A DNA stretch of 35,160 nt from Candidatus Hydrogenedentota bacterium. GTDB lineage: Bacteria; Hydrogenedentota; Hydrogenedentia; Hydrogenedentiales; GCA-2746185. The stretch's first letter is position 1; each line of letters starts with the position of its first letter. The position numbers and the translations under genes were made by a program. Positions 15,757 to 25,182 of the stretch are shown in pieces. Where the stretch lies: positions 1-35,160 of the forward strand of contig DTSJ01000154.1 of assembly GCA_012965445.1 (NCBI GenBank), in the 5' to 3' direction. The notes under the pieces were generated by a model. The model was given only the letters and a program-made list of their open reading frames with translations. It had not been told where the DNA came from and did not search any database.

Positions 15757-16012
15757 TTTTTCCCTTCTCACTTTCAGTTCCGCTTCGCGAACCCACGAAT
15801 CGCCCCATGTGCCCGGCCTGTCGGCGCAATTGTAATCGAAGTTTTCTCCGAATCTGCATCGAGAACACCCGATCTCTGCCAATCTTGTCGAGATTCTCCG
15901 GAGGGGTAGCGCGAGGTCCGGTTGCAGTTGTATCCATGGTCCACCAATCTAAACACCACCAGCTACACGTCGTTTCGGACGGGCGAGTCAGACGATATTC
16001 TCTGATCGTTAT

Positions 16013-16068
16013 CCTGATACCAAGAAAATCGATTCCATTTCAATTCGTAGCGTATCTAAATAGCACCA
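16013..16068 (-). repeat. 56-bp dispersed repeat (type III), copy 2
   Basis: Ungapped counterpart of 7662-7717. It starts about 14 bp after the stop of the BNR gene on the minus strand, so like copy 1 it sits at a gene 3' end. Confidence 0.5.
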
Positions 16069-16081
16069 ATTGCATGCTCAT

Positions 16082-18484
16082 TCACCATTTATCCGTAACT
16101 AGTTTCCAAACATCTTTGCCCGCTGAGCGTGTGATTAACGCGCGACGTGTCTCGCGGCGATCTGTGCGGTAAAACCAATAAGTGGACCAGTGGTCGTAAG
16201 ATAAGAATAGCGCGCCTTTTCTATCGATGGTTAATCGGTGATAGAAAATGCTGTATTCCGAAAAAGGCGCGATAACCAATGGCTGAGGCTCAGACCATCC
16301 GCCATCCACGGGTTTCTTCATGTAGGCAAGAGTCATGTACCAGCTGGCTGGAAAATAGTCTGTGTCCGTACGACGGTGACGAAAAACCAAGTGCAAGGTA
16401 TCATTCAGGTCACAAACGAGACCAACGTAGGTCTGGCGAAGTCCGGGACTAATATCTTCCGCAGTAGTCCAACCTCCGCTGGAGTCATTGGATTTAAGTG
16501 AGTGAGTGTACTGGAAAGTGCGTGCATGTGTCCCGACGAGCACATGCAAATATCCTTTGCTGTCCATGGTAATGCACGGGGTGTTGTGCACATCGTTTGC
16601 AGGGGGGCCGTATCCAACCAGCGTGGGAGCACTAAGAATTCCGGTTTCACGATCGAAGGTTGCCACATAGGAAGGAACGCCGGGGATGTTCTCTTCTGGA
16701 TCTGTGGCTTCGCCCCAAGCGACATGCACTTTTGAACCACGGGATACGATGGTAGAAGGAATACCGGAATGGGACGACATGCCAATACATTTCCGAGAAA
16801 GCATGATCGGCTCACCGATACGGATACTCCCGTCTTGATTCTTCTCTGGAAGAAAAAGGGCCAGGTCGTTTACTCTTCGCCACCGAAGCTTCGAGTCAGA
16901 CGCTGTGCGGGTTATACGCACAAAAGGTGGAGGCCCTTGTGGAGTGTTATGGCCGGAGAACTGCTCGATATCGATTACACCTTTGCCCGGTATCGGATAG
17001 GATGTCCAGTCACCAGCGGCTGTTCCATGAAGTAAGACGGGCCGTCCGTTTTGCGTAGCGACAGCATATCGGTCGTTGTCGCTATCAAATGCCACTTTAG
17101 AGGTTAATAAGGAGAATGGAGCGGAAACACCTTTGTTCTGTCCCGCTGATCGTACCCTTTCCCATTCTCCATCTCGTAAAATGTTCACTGCGTTTTCTGC
17201 TGAAATAATCGGTTTATTATCGGTATCGAAATACACTTCACCGGAAAGCGGATAGCCCGCACGGTAGCCAAATTGTGCATTTTCATGCACGAAAGGTCTA
17301 AGGACGACGGGCAACGTGAGCGGATCGGATGATTGTCCTTGATCACTACGAAGATCAACTGTCACATAGGTACTAAATCCAGTTTCATCTCGGGGCGTCG
17401 CCCTCACATGGCACGGCCAAATATCTCCTGACTCAGGCACGTCATAACGCAGGGTAACCGTCGCGACCTGATTGGCCTCAAGTTGCACGGAGTTGGTGGA
17501 AAGAGTAGCCTCCCAGGTTTCAGGGCTTGGGAACTCGACGTTCAAGTCAATCGTTCTCGCGATGGGCGCATTATTATGAATCTCCACAGTCACTTCGCCC
17601 GCGCTGCCGGGTGCCACATCAATGCGTTGCTTATAAGGCGTAATGAGCCAACGGTTCTGGTGATAGGAGAACCAGGATGCGGTTTTGGGTGCCCAGAGCG
17701 ACAGGTCGCTATAGTTACCGTCGCTCTTGTCCCATCGAGTTACGCCATCAATGTTAAGCTTACTGCACTGAGCTTTGGACAATTCCAGTTTCCAGGGAAC
17801 ATTTTCACGACCAATTTCTGCCGGGATCGTATGTAAAAACTTTCCATCTTTACCAACAGTAATGAATCCCAGCTGCGTACCAGCGCCATCTACAAGTCGC
17901 AACGTTCCCGGAGCGCAGCCCGCCCCGTCAATGGTAAACTCTCCGGTTCGCGGCAAAAAACAAACATCTCCTGGCTTTCCATTCCGAAGCGACAGCGGCT
18001 CTTGGTGCCGCTCATCTTTGTGGCCCCTAGAGGTCTCCACGAGATAACGCGAACAATTTGTCTTGATCCCCCACGACATATCCTCGCCTAAACGATCTTC
18101 AGATGCCGTAATACTCAGTCCATACACACCTGTTCGCGGCACAGTCACAGAAAAACGCAGACGCTGAACAGGCCCCGCCCCATCACCCTTTTTCATTCCC
18201 ATATAGGGCAGGATTTCATCTGCCAGTACCGAGCGATCCGGGCCGAAGAGTATGGCACGAACATGGGTTTTTCGGCTCAGAAAATTACGATCTTGTTTCT
18301 CTACCTCTACCCAGAATTCTCCCGGTTGAGCCAGAAAATAGACTCCGCCGTTACCGCCGATACGAAAGTCGGCGGACCAATCAGAATCGTCGGGCCGTGC
18401 TATCGAAGCAATCAACAATGCATACAACAGGACACCAAGCTGGTTAAAGGTATTTAACCGTTTTCGGCCAAAGATCTTATTCAT
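16082..18484 (-). CDS. Large exported BNR-repeat beta-propeller protein (polysaccharide-lyase-like)
   Basis: An 800-residue protein. An N-terminal hydrophobic stretch (LGVLLYALLIASIA) suggests export. Residues ~30-390 form beta-sandwich-like regions, including a segment (ENQ... PGSAGEVTVEIHNNAPIAR) resembling NPCBM/NEW-type domains. The C-terminal ~400 residues are a BNR_4-type propeller: STIVSRGSKVHVAWGEATD, GYGPPANDVHNTPCITMDSK, LHLVFRHRR, YHRLTIDRKGALFLSYDHWS. His/Tyr/Arg-rich blade edges of this kind occur in ulvan-lyase-like (PL24/25) proteins and in uncharacterised BNR proteins, so a lyase is possible but not shown. It lies just outside the putative island and is the only gene in its transcription unit. 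Confidence 0.7.
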   Translation of the reverse strand: MNKIFGRKRLNTFNQLGVLLYALLIASIARPDDSDWSADFRIGGNGGVYFLAQPGEFWVEVEKQDRNFLSRKTHVRAILFGPDRSVLADEILPYMGMKKGDGAGPVQRLRFSVTVPRTGVYGLSITASEDRLGEDMSWGIKTNCSRYLVETSRGHKDERHQEPLSLRNGKPGDVCFLPRTGEFTIDGAGCAPGTLRLVDGAGTQLGFITVGKDGKFLHTIPAEIGRENVPWKLELSKAQCSKLNIDGVTRWDKSDGNYSDLSLWAPKTASWFSYHQNRWLITPYKQRIDVAPGSAGEVTVEIHNNAPIARTIDLNVEFPSPETWEATLSTNSVQLEANQVATVTLRYDVPESGDIWPCHVRATPRDETGFSTYVTVDLRSDQGQSSDPLTLPVVLRPFVHENAQFGYRAGYPLSGEVYFDTDNKPIISAENAVNILRDGEWERVRSAGQNKGVSAPFSLLTSKVAFDSDNDRYAVATQNGRPVLLHGTAAGDWTSYPIPGKGVIDIEQFSGHNTPQGPPPFVRITRTASDSKLRWRRVNDLALFLPEKNQDGSIRIGEPIMLSRKCIGMSSHSGIPSTIVSRGSKVHVAWGEATDPEENIPGVPSYVATFDRETGILSAPTLVGYGPPANDVHNTPCITMDSKGYLHVLVGTHARTFQYTHSLKSNDSSGGWTTAEDISPGLRQTYVGLVCDLNDTLHLVFRHRRTDTDYFPASWYMTLAYMKKPVDGGWSEPQPLVIAPFSEYSIFYHRLTIDRKGALFLSYDHWSTYWFYRTDRRETRRALITRSAGKDVWKLVTDKW

Positions 18485-18500
18485 ATTCGTCTATTTCCAT

Positions 18501-18693
18501 TTATCGTTCCGAATTTTTCCAGCAGTAGATGACTTTACCACAATGGCGTACGGGGTAAAAACGCGTGCCCGTTTCCTGGTCCGCGCATATGGTCAGCACC
18601 GCGTGAAACGGGTGATGATTCGCGATTCCGAGAGAACGAACGATTTCTTTAGTGAAAGCTGGAACATTACTTAACGATGAAAACCTCTTATAT
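18501..18693 (-). pseudogene. Orphan C-terminal gene fragment, family unknown
   Basis: A minus-strand frame of about 60 codons with protein-like composition (FTKEIVRSLGIANHHPFHAV, then TICADQETGTRFYPVRHCGK and YCWKNSER) ends with TAA at 18501, 17 bp before the BNR start. It has no start and begins at the edge of a TAGGCTGAGTTTTTTTGCCC repeat end (18694). I do not recognise the family. As with the SGNH stump at 5711, a coding remnant abuts this repeat. Confidence 0.5.
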
Positions 18694-18722
18694 GTAGGCT
18701 GAGTTTTTTTGCCCTTACGCGG
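18694..18722 (+). repeat. Solitary repeat terminus (GGCTGAGTTTTTTTGCCC)
   Basis: A lone copy of the terminus shared by types I and II (TAGGCTGAGTTTTTTGACC with small changes, followed by CTTACGCGG). It lies between the orphan fragment and the osmoprotectant operon end. Confidence 0.6.
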
Positions 18723-18755
18723 TGCTCACGTCTTGTACTTCCGAGAAACTAAAGT

Positions 18756-20282
18756 TCAGTTGCCGCTAGTGTGATCACGAAGAAAATCTACGGCTTCGGT
18801 GATGGGCTTTCCATCCACGTCAACCATCTTATTGGCTTTTCTCATCGCTTCGTCAGAAATTGCGCCGATGAGCGGTGAAAGTGCTTCGATGAAACCCGGG
18901 ATGGCTGCGGCTCGCGAGGAGGCGACGTACAGTCCGTCGTAGGGAAGAAGAGCGTCGCGGGGATCCTCAATGATGACGAGATCGTAGGCGGCGACCCGTC
19001 CGTCTGTCGTGTAGGCCGTAATGAGGTCAACTTGCCGTTCGTGAACCGCGGTGTACATGAGCGCGGTATCGAATGTCAGCTTTTCACCGAAATCCATGTT
19101 ATAGGTATCCCTGACCCGATACCACTCAGGCCGCCCGAAAAATTCCAGATCGGCACCGCATGCCAGCTTATCCGCAATCGGAATCAGATCTTCGATAGTC
19201 TTAACACCCAGTTCCTCAGCTCGGTCGCGTCGCATTGCAAGAGCGTATAGATTCTGGAATCCGGCCGTTCCAATGCTACTCATGCCGTCTTGTAGGTCGA
19301 TGTATCTGATGACCGCGTCTCGTACGGCGACCCTCCCCGGATTGTCTTCTCTTTCCAGATGGTTTGCCCACACCGTGCCGGTATATTCCAAGTACAAATC
19401 GACCGTACCGTGACGGGTAGCCTCATAGACGATGTCCGTACCAAGTCCGAGACGTTGCTCGGCGCGATACCCCGCCTGTTCCAGTGTCGCCGCGAGAAGA
19501 CCGGCGATGATGTATTGCTCAGTAAAGCCCTTTGCACCTATGACGAAGTCTGGCTTAGGTTTGGGTATAAACGCAAACGCGGTCAATACGAGTATTGTTG
19601 CTGTCATAGTCCCAACCGCGAGCCGCGCAAGTCGAACGTTTCGCGTGGTTGTACCTGCAATGTGATTTTTCGTAAGCCACTCGACGCCCCCTATGACGCT
19701 ATCCAGCACTACCGCCATAATCGCCGAGGCGATGCTGCCAACCGTCACCGCGATAAGATTGCGTGTCTGAATTCCAGTGAATATGTAGTTTCCGAAACTG
19801 GTTGCGCCAACGAGTGTCGATAGCGTCGCCATTCCTACTGTCCAGACGGTGGCTGTCCGAACGCCCGCGATAATGATGGGCAGAGCGAGGGGAAGGCGTA
19901 CCTTTAGAAGTATCTGCTTCGATGTCATGCCGATCCCGGTAGCCGCCTCGATAACATCGTCCGACACACTCTCAAGTCCCGTCACCGTATTGCGGACAAT
20001 CGGCAGCATGCTGTACAGCGTAAGCGCCACAAAGGCCGGAACGAAGCCGATCCGGCCGCCGAGCAGCGCGACGACGAGCGCCAGAATCGCGAGGCTGGGA
20101 AACGTTTGGATGATGCTTACTATCGTCAATACGGGGCGTTTGACGCGCGCAAATTCAGCGGCCACGATTCCCAGCGGAATACTCACCGCGATACCCACGG
20201 CCATCGCGGTGACCGTCAAAACGAGATGCCCACGGAAGTAGTCCGGCAATAAAATCAATTGCTCTCGGAGATTATCGTTCAC
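18756..20282 (-). CDS. Osmoprotectant ABC transporter: permease fused to substrate-binding domain
   Basis: 508 residues from a GTG that overlaps the ATPase stop (GTGA). Residues ~1-215 are an OpuBB/OpuCB-type permease with about six helices and the EAA-like loop (DVIEAATGIGMTSKQILLKV). A further helix at ~220-240 leads into a periplasmic QAT-family (OpuAC/OsmF-type) binding domain from DFVIGAKGFTEQYIIAGLLA to the end. Such permease-binding protein fusions are known in this family (OpuABC and ChoQ-like arrangements). Substrates of relatives are glycine betaine, choline, carnitine or proline betaine. It is coupled to the ATPase gene, so the two genes form a complete importer. Confidence 0.92.
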   Translation of the reverse strand: MNDNLREQLILLPDYFRGHLVLTVTAMAVGIAVSIPLGIVAAEFARVKRPVLTIVSIIQTFPSLAILALVVALLGGRIGFVPAFVALTLYSMLPIVRNTVTGLESVSDDVIEAATGIGMTSKQILLKVRLPLALPIIIAGVRTATVWTVGMATLSTLVGATSFGNYIFTGIQTRNLIAVTVGSIASAIMAVVLDSVIGGVEWLTKNHIAGTTTRNVRLARLAVGTMTATILVLTAFAFIPKPKPDFVIGAKGFTEQYIIAGLLAATLEQAGYRAEQRLGLGTDIVYEATRHGTVDLYLEYTGTVWANHLEREDNPGRVAVRDAVIRYIDLQDGMSSIGTAGFQNLYALAMRRDRAEELGVKTIEDLIPIADKLACGADLEFFGRPEWYRVRDTYNMDFGEKLTFDTALMYTAVHERQVDLITAYTTDGRVAAYDLVIIEDPRDALLPYDGLYVASSRAAAIPGFIEALSPLIGAISDEAMRKANKMVDVDGKPITEAVDFLRDHTSGN

Positions 20283-21073
20283 GAGTTTTTACCACAATCA
20301 TCTTGGGTTTCTCGTTGCATCAGTTCCTCCAACCTGTCAGCGCGCCGTTTCGGCATTTCTACAATCTCGCGAACGTAATCGTGTGCCGGTTCGGTGAGTA
20401 GTTCACGTGGCGTGCCGATTTGCAGTATTCGACCTTCCTTCATTACGGCGATACGATCTGCCATCAGCAACACCTCAGTCATATCGTGCGTTACCATAAT
20501 GACTGTCAATCCCAAGTCTCGCTGTATGCGTCCAAACTCCTCTTGCAGCTCGGCGCGTGTAATCGGATCTAGCGCACCAAAGGGCTCGTCCATCAATACG
20601 ACCTCGGGTTCTGCGACCAACGCGCGGGCCACACCCACCCGTTGTTGTTGCCCTCCAGAGAGTTCACTGGGACGCCGATGGCGATAGACGTCAGGGGCCA
20701 ATCCCACGAGGCTCAGCATTTCACACACGCGGCGTTGAGTTCGTTCCGTATCCCAGCCAAGGAGATCTGGCACGGCGGCCACATTTTTCTCAACGCTGTA
20801 GTGCGGAAAAAGTCCTATGCCCTGAAAGACGTAGCCGATGTTGCGGCGAAGCTCGACTGGATCGCGTTTTTGCACATCGTCACCGCCGACGACAATCGTT
20901 CCCGAGTTCGATTCCACCAAGCGGTTGATCAATTTGAGTGTAGTCGTCTTTCCACATCCCGATTCACCGATCAACCCCAGAAATTCCCCGCGTTCAACGG
21001 TGAACGACACGTTGTCGACGGCGTAGGATTCGGATCCCGGGTAGGACTTGTAGACGCTCTCAAGTTCAATCAT
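20279..21073 (-). CDS. Osmoprotectant ABC transporter ATP-binding protein
   Basis: 264 residues. Walker A is GESGCGKTT, the Q-loop is GYVFQGIGLFPH, the signature is LSGGQQQRVGVARALV, Walker B is VVLMDEPFGALD and the H-loop is MVTHD. GALDPITRAELQEEF and the overall layout fit the OpuCA/ProV group; there is no C-terminal CBS pair, so it is a short form. AAGGA lies 8 nt before the ATG. It is first in a two-gene operon with the fused permease/binding protein. Substrate choice is set by that partner. Confidence 0.93.
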   Translation of the reverse strand: MIELESVYKSYPGSESYAVDNVSFTVERGEFLGLIGESGCGKTTTLKLINRLVESNSGTIVVGGDDVQKRDPVELRRNIGYVFQGIGLFPHYSVEKNVAAVPDLLGWDTERTQRRVCEMLSLVGLAPDVYRHRRPSELSGGQQQRVGVARALVAEPEVVLMDEPFGALDPITRAELQEEFGRIQRDLGLTVIMVTHDMTEVLLMADRIAVMKEGRILQIGTPRELLTEPAHDYVREIVEMPKRRADRLEELMQRETQDDCGKNS

Positions 21074-21256
21074 CCGCGGTTTCCTTCGGATGTACTTTGA
21101 TGTGCTTTTCCAAGCAATCGTAGCATAGCATGCACGATTCGAGCACTATGCATTCTGGGGTATCCGCAGCGGGTTGTCGCCAGTGAGAGTGTTAGAAATG
21201 TCGTCGAGCGCACTTGTAATGCTCGCTTAAGAGTGGACGGTTGATCTGAGTTGTAC

Positions 21257-21354
21257 TCGTATGGTCAAAAAACTCAGCCTAACAGTTTGTACCCTGTAAA
21301 TACTGAGTATATACATTGTGGGAGCGGGGAATCTAGACCTCTTGATTTTCTGCT
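21257..21354 (-). repeat. Type II repeat, copy 3, truncated
   Basis: On the minus strand it contains GAGCAGAAAATC, an AAGAGG loop and GATTCCCCGCTC (partly decayed hairpin), then TATATACTCAGTATTTACA and GGCTGAGTTTTTTGACC, so it matches 3540-3637. It directly abuts type I copy 3. Confidence 0.7.
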
Positions 21355-21525
21355 CGTATGGTCAAAAAACTCAGTCTACCGTCGAAAACGCACCGAACCA
21401 AGCGTATAAATTGATTTTTGAGGCGAATTCGGCTATGTTATCAGCAAGCCTATAGTTTGGCCAAGATTCGAAAATGGCCTGTCAATATCGACAGAAAGTC
21501 GCCGGCTATAAAAATAACACCCTCA
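21355..21525 (-). repeat. ~170-bp dispersed repeat (type I), copy 3
   Basis: Read on the minus strand it begins TGAGGGTGTTATTTTTATAG and ends AGACTGAGTTTTTTGACC. It follows copy 1 along its full length (including AGCGTATAAATTG-like and GTTTTCGACG blocks), so copies 1 and 3 share a more recent ancestor than copy 2. It lies outside the tRNA-bounded segment, so this family is genome-wide rather than island-specific. Confidence 0.8.
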
Positions 21526-21891
21526 CACGTTAATGTAAGCTTTAGCTCGTAAGTATAATTATTTCAGTAGGTTAAGCCCTATTTTCGAAATGAACAGAAC
21601 TCGGATTATCGGTCAAATAGACTAGTTGAGATATACTTAATCTATTCTAAATCCCAAATGATCTACCAACTAAAATGTTTAAAAGGAGTAATTTCTTGCA
21701 AGAGCACAGGAAATCTGCTGATCGGCATTTATCGTTCCGGCACCAGTATTGTCCTCCGAATTAGGACTTTCGAAGTTCGGCAGAGTTTGTCGATACTGCG
21801 GCGATAAATTCTGTTTAGACTGCGAAGGTTTTTCTCAGCTTTACTTATTCACTATGATAGTCAATATCTCGAAGGACATTTCGCTATCTTT

Positions 21892-24800
21892 TTGAAACCC
21901 CTGCATAGATCGAGTGCATTCGCAATTCCCTTATTGATTCTGGCAACTTCCAGCGTAGCATTGGGTCAGATGCAGGAGCTGTGGGTCGATTTTTCATATC
22001 CCTCGGTGGAAGATGGTTCCGCTGTGAAGCCGTTCGACACGCTTGCTGAGGCATTATCGTTCTTAAATTCGGGCGGAACGGTGCATCTGGCAGCGGGCAA
22101 TTCGCATGAGACGTTGACGATCAGTACGCCTATGACGCTTTCGGCTTCTTCGGGCCCTGTGCGCATAGGCGATCTTAATGCTTCTACGGGTTCGGGGACG
22201 CCGTATGAGGCGCTTCGCATCACGGAGATCATGTATCACCCCGTTGCAGGGGCGGCAGAGTACTTGGAACTGCAGAACGCGGGTTCGACAGTTCTGAACC
22301 TATCCGGCGTGTATTTCAGCGCGGGAGTTACTTATACCTTTCCGGGGAACACGAACGTCGCTGCAGGGGCGTATTTGGTTTTGGTACGGGACACCGATGC
22401 GACAGCGTTCTCAACTCTGTATTCGGACATTACGATAGGGGGGGTGTACGCTGGTGGATTGGCAAACGGCGGCGAGACGATTTCCATAAACGATCCGTCT
22501 GACAATATCTTTCTCTCGTTGACTTATAACGACGTGTTTCCATGGCCAACTGGTGCGGACGGATTGGGATTTTCGCTTGTTGCCAAGAATCCAGCGTACC
22601 CGATTTCGGATTCATCGAATTGGCGTACAAGTACGGATCTGGGCGGATCACCGGGATCCTCTGAAATAAATCCGAATATTCCGCTTATTCTCGTGAATGA
22701 AGCCCTCACACACACTGATTTGCCTGATGTCGATGCTGTCGAATTGTACAATGCTTCGAACTCGTCTATCGATATACGCGGATGGTTCGTGACCGACGAT
22801 CCGCTGCAACCATTCAAAGCAAAAGTTCCCGATAACGCGGAGTTTTCGGCGATTGCATCCGGGGGCTATGCTGTCCTGTATGAGTCCGACTTTTTCGATT
22901 CCCCTGGAACTGTCAGCGGGCAGGCCTTACCCGGATTTCAACTCAGTTCGCATGGGGAATCAGTCTATCTGTTCTCGGCGAACGCATCAGAGCAGTTGAC
23001 CGGGTATGTGCATGGCTTCGATTTCGGCGGCGCAGAAAACGGAATTTCGTTTGGTCGGGTGACCACTACGGATGGTAGGGAGAGTTTCGTTGCACAGATA
23101 TCCGAGACTTTGGGCGCGACGAACAGCGGGGCTCGCATCGGTCCGCTGGTAATCAGTGAACTTCATTACAATCCGCTTCCGAACGGCGTAGAGTATGTCG
23201 AAGTGTTGAATACGTCCGGCTCAACCGTTTCGCTTTGGGATACTTCTTCAGGCGGTGATACCTCTAACACTTACCGCATCGCCGGAATAGGATACTCGTT
23301 TCCAGCGTCGACGACGATTGGTGCCGGAGCGCGGGTGCTCGTGGTAGATATAGAGCCTGACGATTATATTCTAGAGTTCGGCGATCCTGGTTTTCCCGTA
23401 TACGGTCCATTTGGAAATGAGCCGGCGCTCACCGGAGACTCATTGAGCAACGGTGGAGAGACAGTACGCGTACAATGGCCGGACACTCCCGACGAAGTGT
23501 CTGCGGGTGTATTCGTAGCACCGTATATTGATATGGAAACGGTACGGTATAACGATATAGCGCCGTGGCCTGATGCGGACAACAACGGCAATAGCCTGGC
23601 ACGATCAAATACTGCGGGATTCGGCAGTGAACCTACATATTGGACTGCCGGAACGCCCACGCATCAGCCGGGACAAGGCGTCGCTGCACTCGCTTTCAGC
23701 ACGCCGCGCGGTTTCTACACGGGTACCGTGAACCTGACAATCTCTACAGCGACCTCTGGGGCGCTGATTATATATACGACGGACGGAAGCGCGCCGAGCG
23801 ATACGAATGGTTTAGTCTACTCTTCCGCGATCTCAATACCGACGAACAACGTATTTCGTGCACGCGGGTTTAAAGCAGGTTTTCTGGATTCCGCGACGCA
23901 GACGCACACCTATATTATGAACTCGGACGCCGCGACGCTGTCACTCCCAGCCGTCTCTATAGTGGGTAATCCGGGCGAGTCTATATATGAACCTAACGGC
24001 GTGATGGCGATTGTCGGCGGCGAATACGTGCCTCAGGACGACTGGTATACCGTCTGGCAGGAAGTGAATGGAAGCGATTACAACAATCCAATTAAGCGGG
24101 GCATCGCCTACGAACGTCCGGTTTCCTTCGAACTTATCTACCCCGGCGACAATTCAGGCACACAGGAAGATTGTGGGATACGAGTACAAGGCAGCGACTG
24201 GCACCGAGCGCGGTATTTTCGTGCGTCGGACTGGACGGGCTGCACAGCAGACGATCTCAACTATGCGAAGTTTTCGTTTCGTCTCGCGTTTCGTAAAGAA
24301 TACGGGGCAAGAGATCTAGACTTTCCCATTTTCCCGAATATGCCCATAACGAGTAAATACGATCAGATCGTACTGCGCGGTGGTCACAACGACACGTGCG
24401 ACCCATTCGTGAAGGATGAATTGACGCGACGATTGCATGCGGACATGGGGGCGCTTGCAACGACGGGGAACAACGCGCACTTGTTTATCAACGGGGAGTA
24501 CAAGGGCTTCTACAACCCGGTCGCACGACTTGACGAATCGTTTTTCAAGGAGCAGTTGGCCTCAAACGAGAGTTGGGACGTCATCACCCCTGGTTCGACC
24601 GTGCGGGACGGGGACGATATTGCTTGGAATACACTGCTGACCTTCGCCCAGACCGAGGATCTTTCTGTTCAGGCGAAGTACGACGAGATGGCGGCCATGA
24701 TTGATGTCGATGCATTTATCGACTATCTGATTCTGGAACTGTTTACCAACAATGCCGATTGGCCCAATATTAATTGGATTTCGGCGCGAGAAACATCTTC

Positions 24801-25179
24801 GATTGGAAAGTGGCGATTCTATGTGTGGGATTCAGAGTTCGCGTTCAGACCTACCTACTTGAATCGAATTGCATTCGACGAGTATCCGCAGAACCGCGGC
24901 GCGGGGCTGAACGGTGAAGAAACTGAAATTGCATGGATCTACCGGGCGCTGCGTCAAAACAGTCAGTTTGATGCTCGATTCGACCAGCGTATCAAGGTAC
25001 ACCTCTTTGGTGCGGGCGCATTGGCGCCTACCAACCTCGCTGCGCGATTCAACGAGTTGAAGGATGAAATGTCGTTGGCTATTCCTGCGATGGGCACCCA
25101 CATTACAGGGGATTTCCTGACCTATCGCTACCCGGTATTCCTGATAGCATGTCAGGAGCAAGGCCTGTACACGCCCTAA
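21892..25179 (+). CDS. Giant exported lamin-tail / CotH-kinase protein
   Basis: 1095 residues from a TTG start (GAAGGA stands 15 nt upstream, no better start). It has a signal peptide (SAFAIPLLILATSSVALGQ), then a short beta-helix-like opening (DTLAEALSFLNSGGTVHLAA). Three lamin-tail domains follow, marked by ITEIMYHPVAGAAEYLELQN, LVNEALTHTDLPDVDAVELY and ISELHYNPLPNGVEYVEVLN. Next is a chitobiase/FN3-like module (GALIIYTTDGSAPS) and a CotH kinase-like domain (CGIRVQGSDWHRAR, SFRLAFRKEYGARDLDFPIF, HLFINGEYKGFYNP). CotH domains phosphorylate proteins in Bacillus spores; here extracellular surface anchoring or modification is likely. The protein stops at QEQGLYTP, where many relatives continue with more modules, so the C-terminus may be cut short. 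It ends 3 bp from the convergent HlyD gene. Confidence 0.88.
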   Translation: MKPLHRSSAFAIPLLILATSSVALGQMQELWVDFSYPSVEDGSAVKPFDTLAEALSFLNSGGTVHLAAGNSHETLTISTPMTLSASSGPVRIGDLNASTGSGTPYEALRITEIMYHPVAGAAEYLELQNAGSTVLNLSGVYFSAGVTYTFPGNTNVAAGAYLVLVRDTDATAFSTLYSDITIGGVYAGGLANGGETISINDPSDNIFLSLTYNDVFPWPTGADGLGFSLVAKNPAYPISDSSNWRTSTDLGGSPGSSEINPNIPLILVNEALTHTDLPDVDAVELYNASNSSIDIRGWFVTDDPLQPFKAKVPDNAEFSAIASGGYAVLYESDFFDSPGTVSGQALPGFQLSSHGESVYLFSANASEQLTGYVHGFDFGGAENGISFGRVTTTDGRESFVAQISETLGATNSGARIGPLVISELHYNPLPNGVEYVEVLNTSGSTVSLWDTSSGGDTSNTYRIAGIGYSFPASTTIGAGARVLVVDIEPDDYILEFGDPGFPVYGPFGNEPALTGDSLSNGGETVRVQWPDTPDEVSAGVFVAPYIDMETVRYNDIAPWPDADNNGNSLARSNTAGFGSEPTYWTAGTPTHQPGQGVAALAFSTPRGFYTGTVNLTISTATSGALIIYTTDGSAPSDTNGLVYSSAISIPTNNVFRARGFKAGFLDSATQTHTYIMNSDAATLSLPAVSIVGNPGESIYEPNGVMAIVGGEYVPQDDWYTVWQEVNGSDYNNPIKRGIAYERPVSFELIYPGDNSGTQEDCGIRVQGSDWHRARYFRASDWTGCTADDLNYAKFSFRLAFRKEYGARDLDFPIFPNMPITSKYDQIVLRGGHNDTCDPFVKDELTRRLHADMGALATTGNNAHLFINGEYKGFYNPVARLDESFFKEQLASNESWDVITPGSTVRDGDDIAWNTLLTFAQTEDLSVQAKYDEMAAMIDVDAFIDYLILELFTNNADWPNINWISARETSSIGKWRFYVWDSEFAFRPTYLNRIAFDEYPQNRGAGLNGEETEIAWIYRALRQNSQFDARFDQRIKVHLFGAGALAPTNLAARFNELKDEMSLAIPAMGTHITGDFLTYRYPVFLIACQEQGLYTP

Positions 25180-25182
25180 ACT

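Larger units (their letters stand above)
15322..16081. other. Intergenic stretch with island-end features
   Basis: No gene is seen. It contains the second 65-bp direct repeat (15566-15630), the tRNA-Ser 3' fragment (15697-15756) and a type III repeat (16013-16068). The open frames here, including one over the tRNA fragment, are read-through of these elements. Confidence 0.7.
21074..21891. other. Long intergenic stretch with a repeat cluster
   Basis: It separates the divergent osmoprotectant operon and the CotH gene. Upstream promoter region of the operon at 21074-21250; tandem type II and type I repeats at 21257-21525; then 366 bp of AT-rich sequence. Within the latter a TTG-started frame of about 48 codons ending at 21894 contains CRYCGDKFCLDC, a zinc-knuckle-like string, but it lacks a convincing ribosome site and I do not call it. 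Confidence 0.6.

Noticed and set aside
18756..20282. Permease-binding protein fusion as an assembly artefact
   Set aside because: The frame is continuous, a transmembrane linker lies between the domains, and such fusions are known in this transporter family.
21743..21894. Small zinc-knuckle protein (CRYCGDKFCLDC)
   Set aside because: Only about 48 codons from a TTG with no ribosome site, overlapping the next start; it could be chance.
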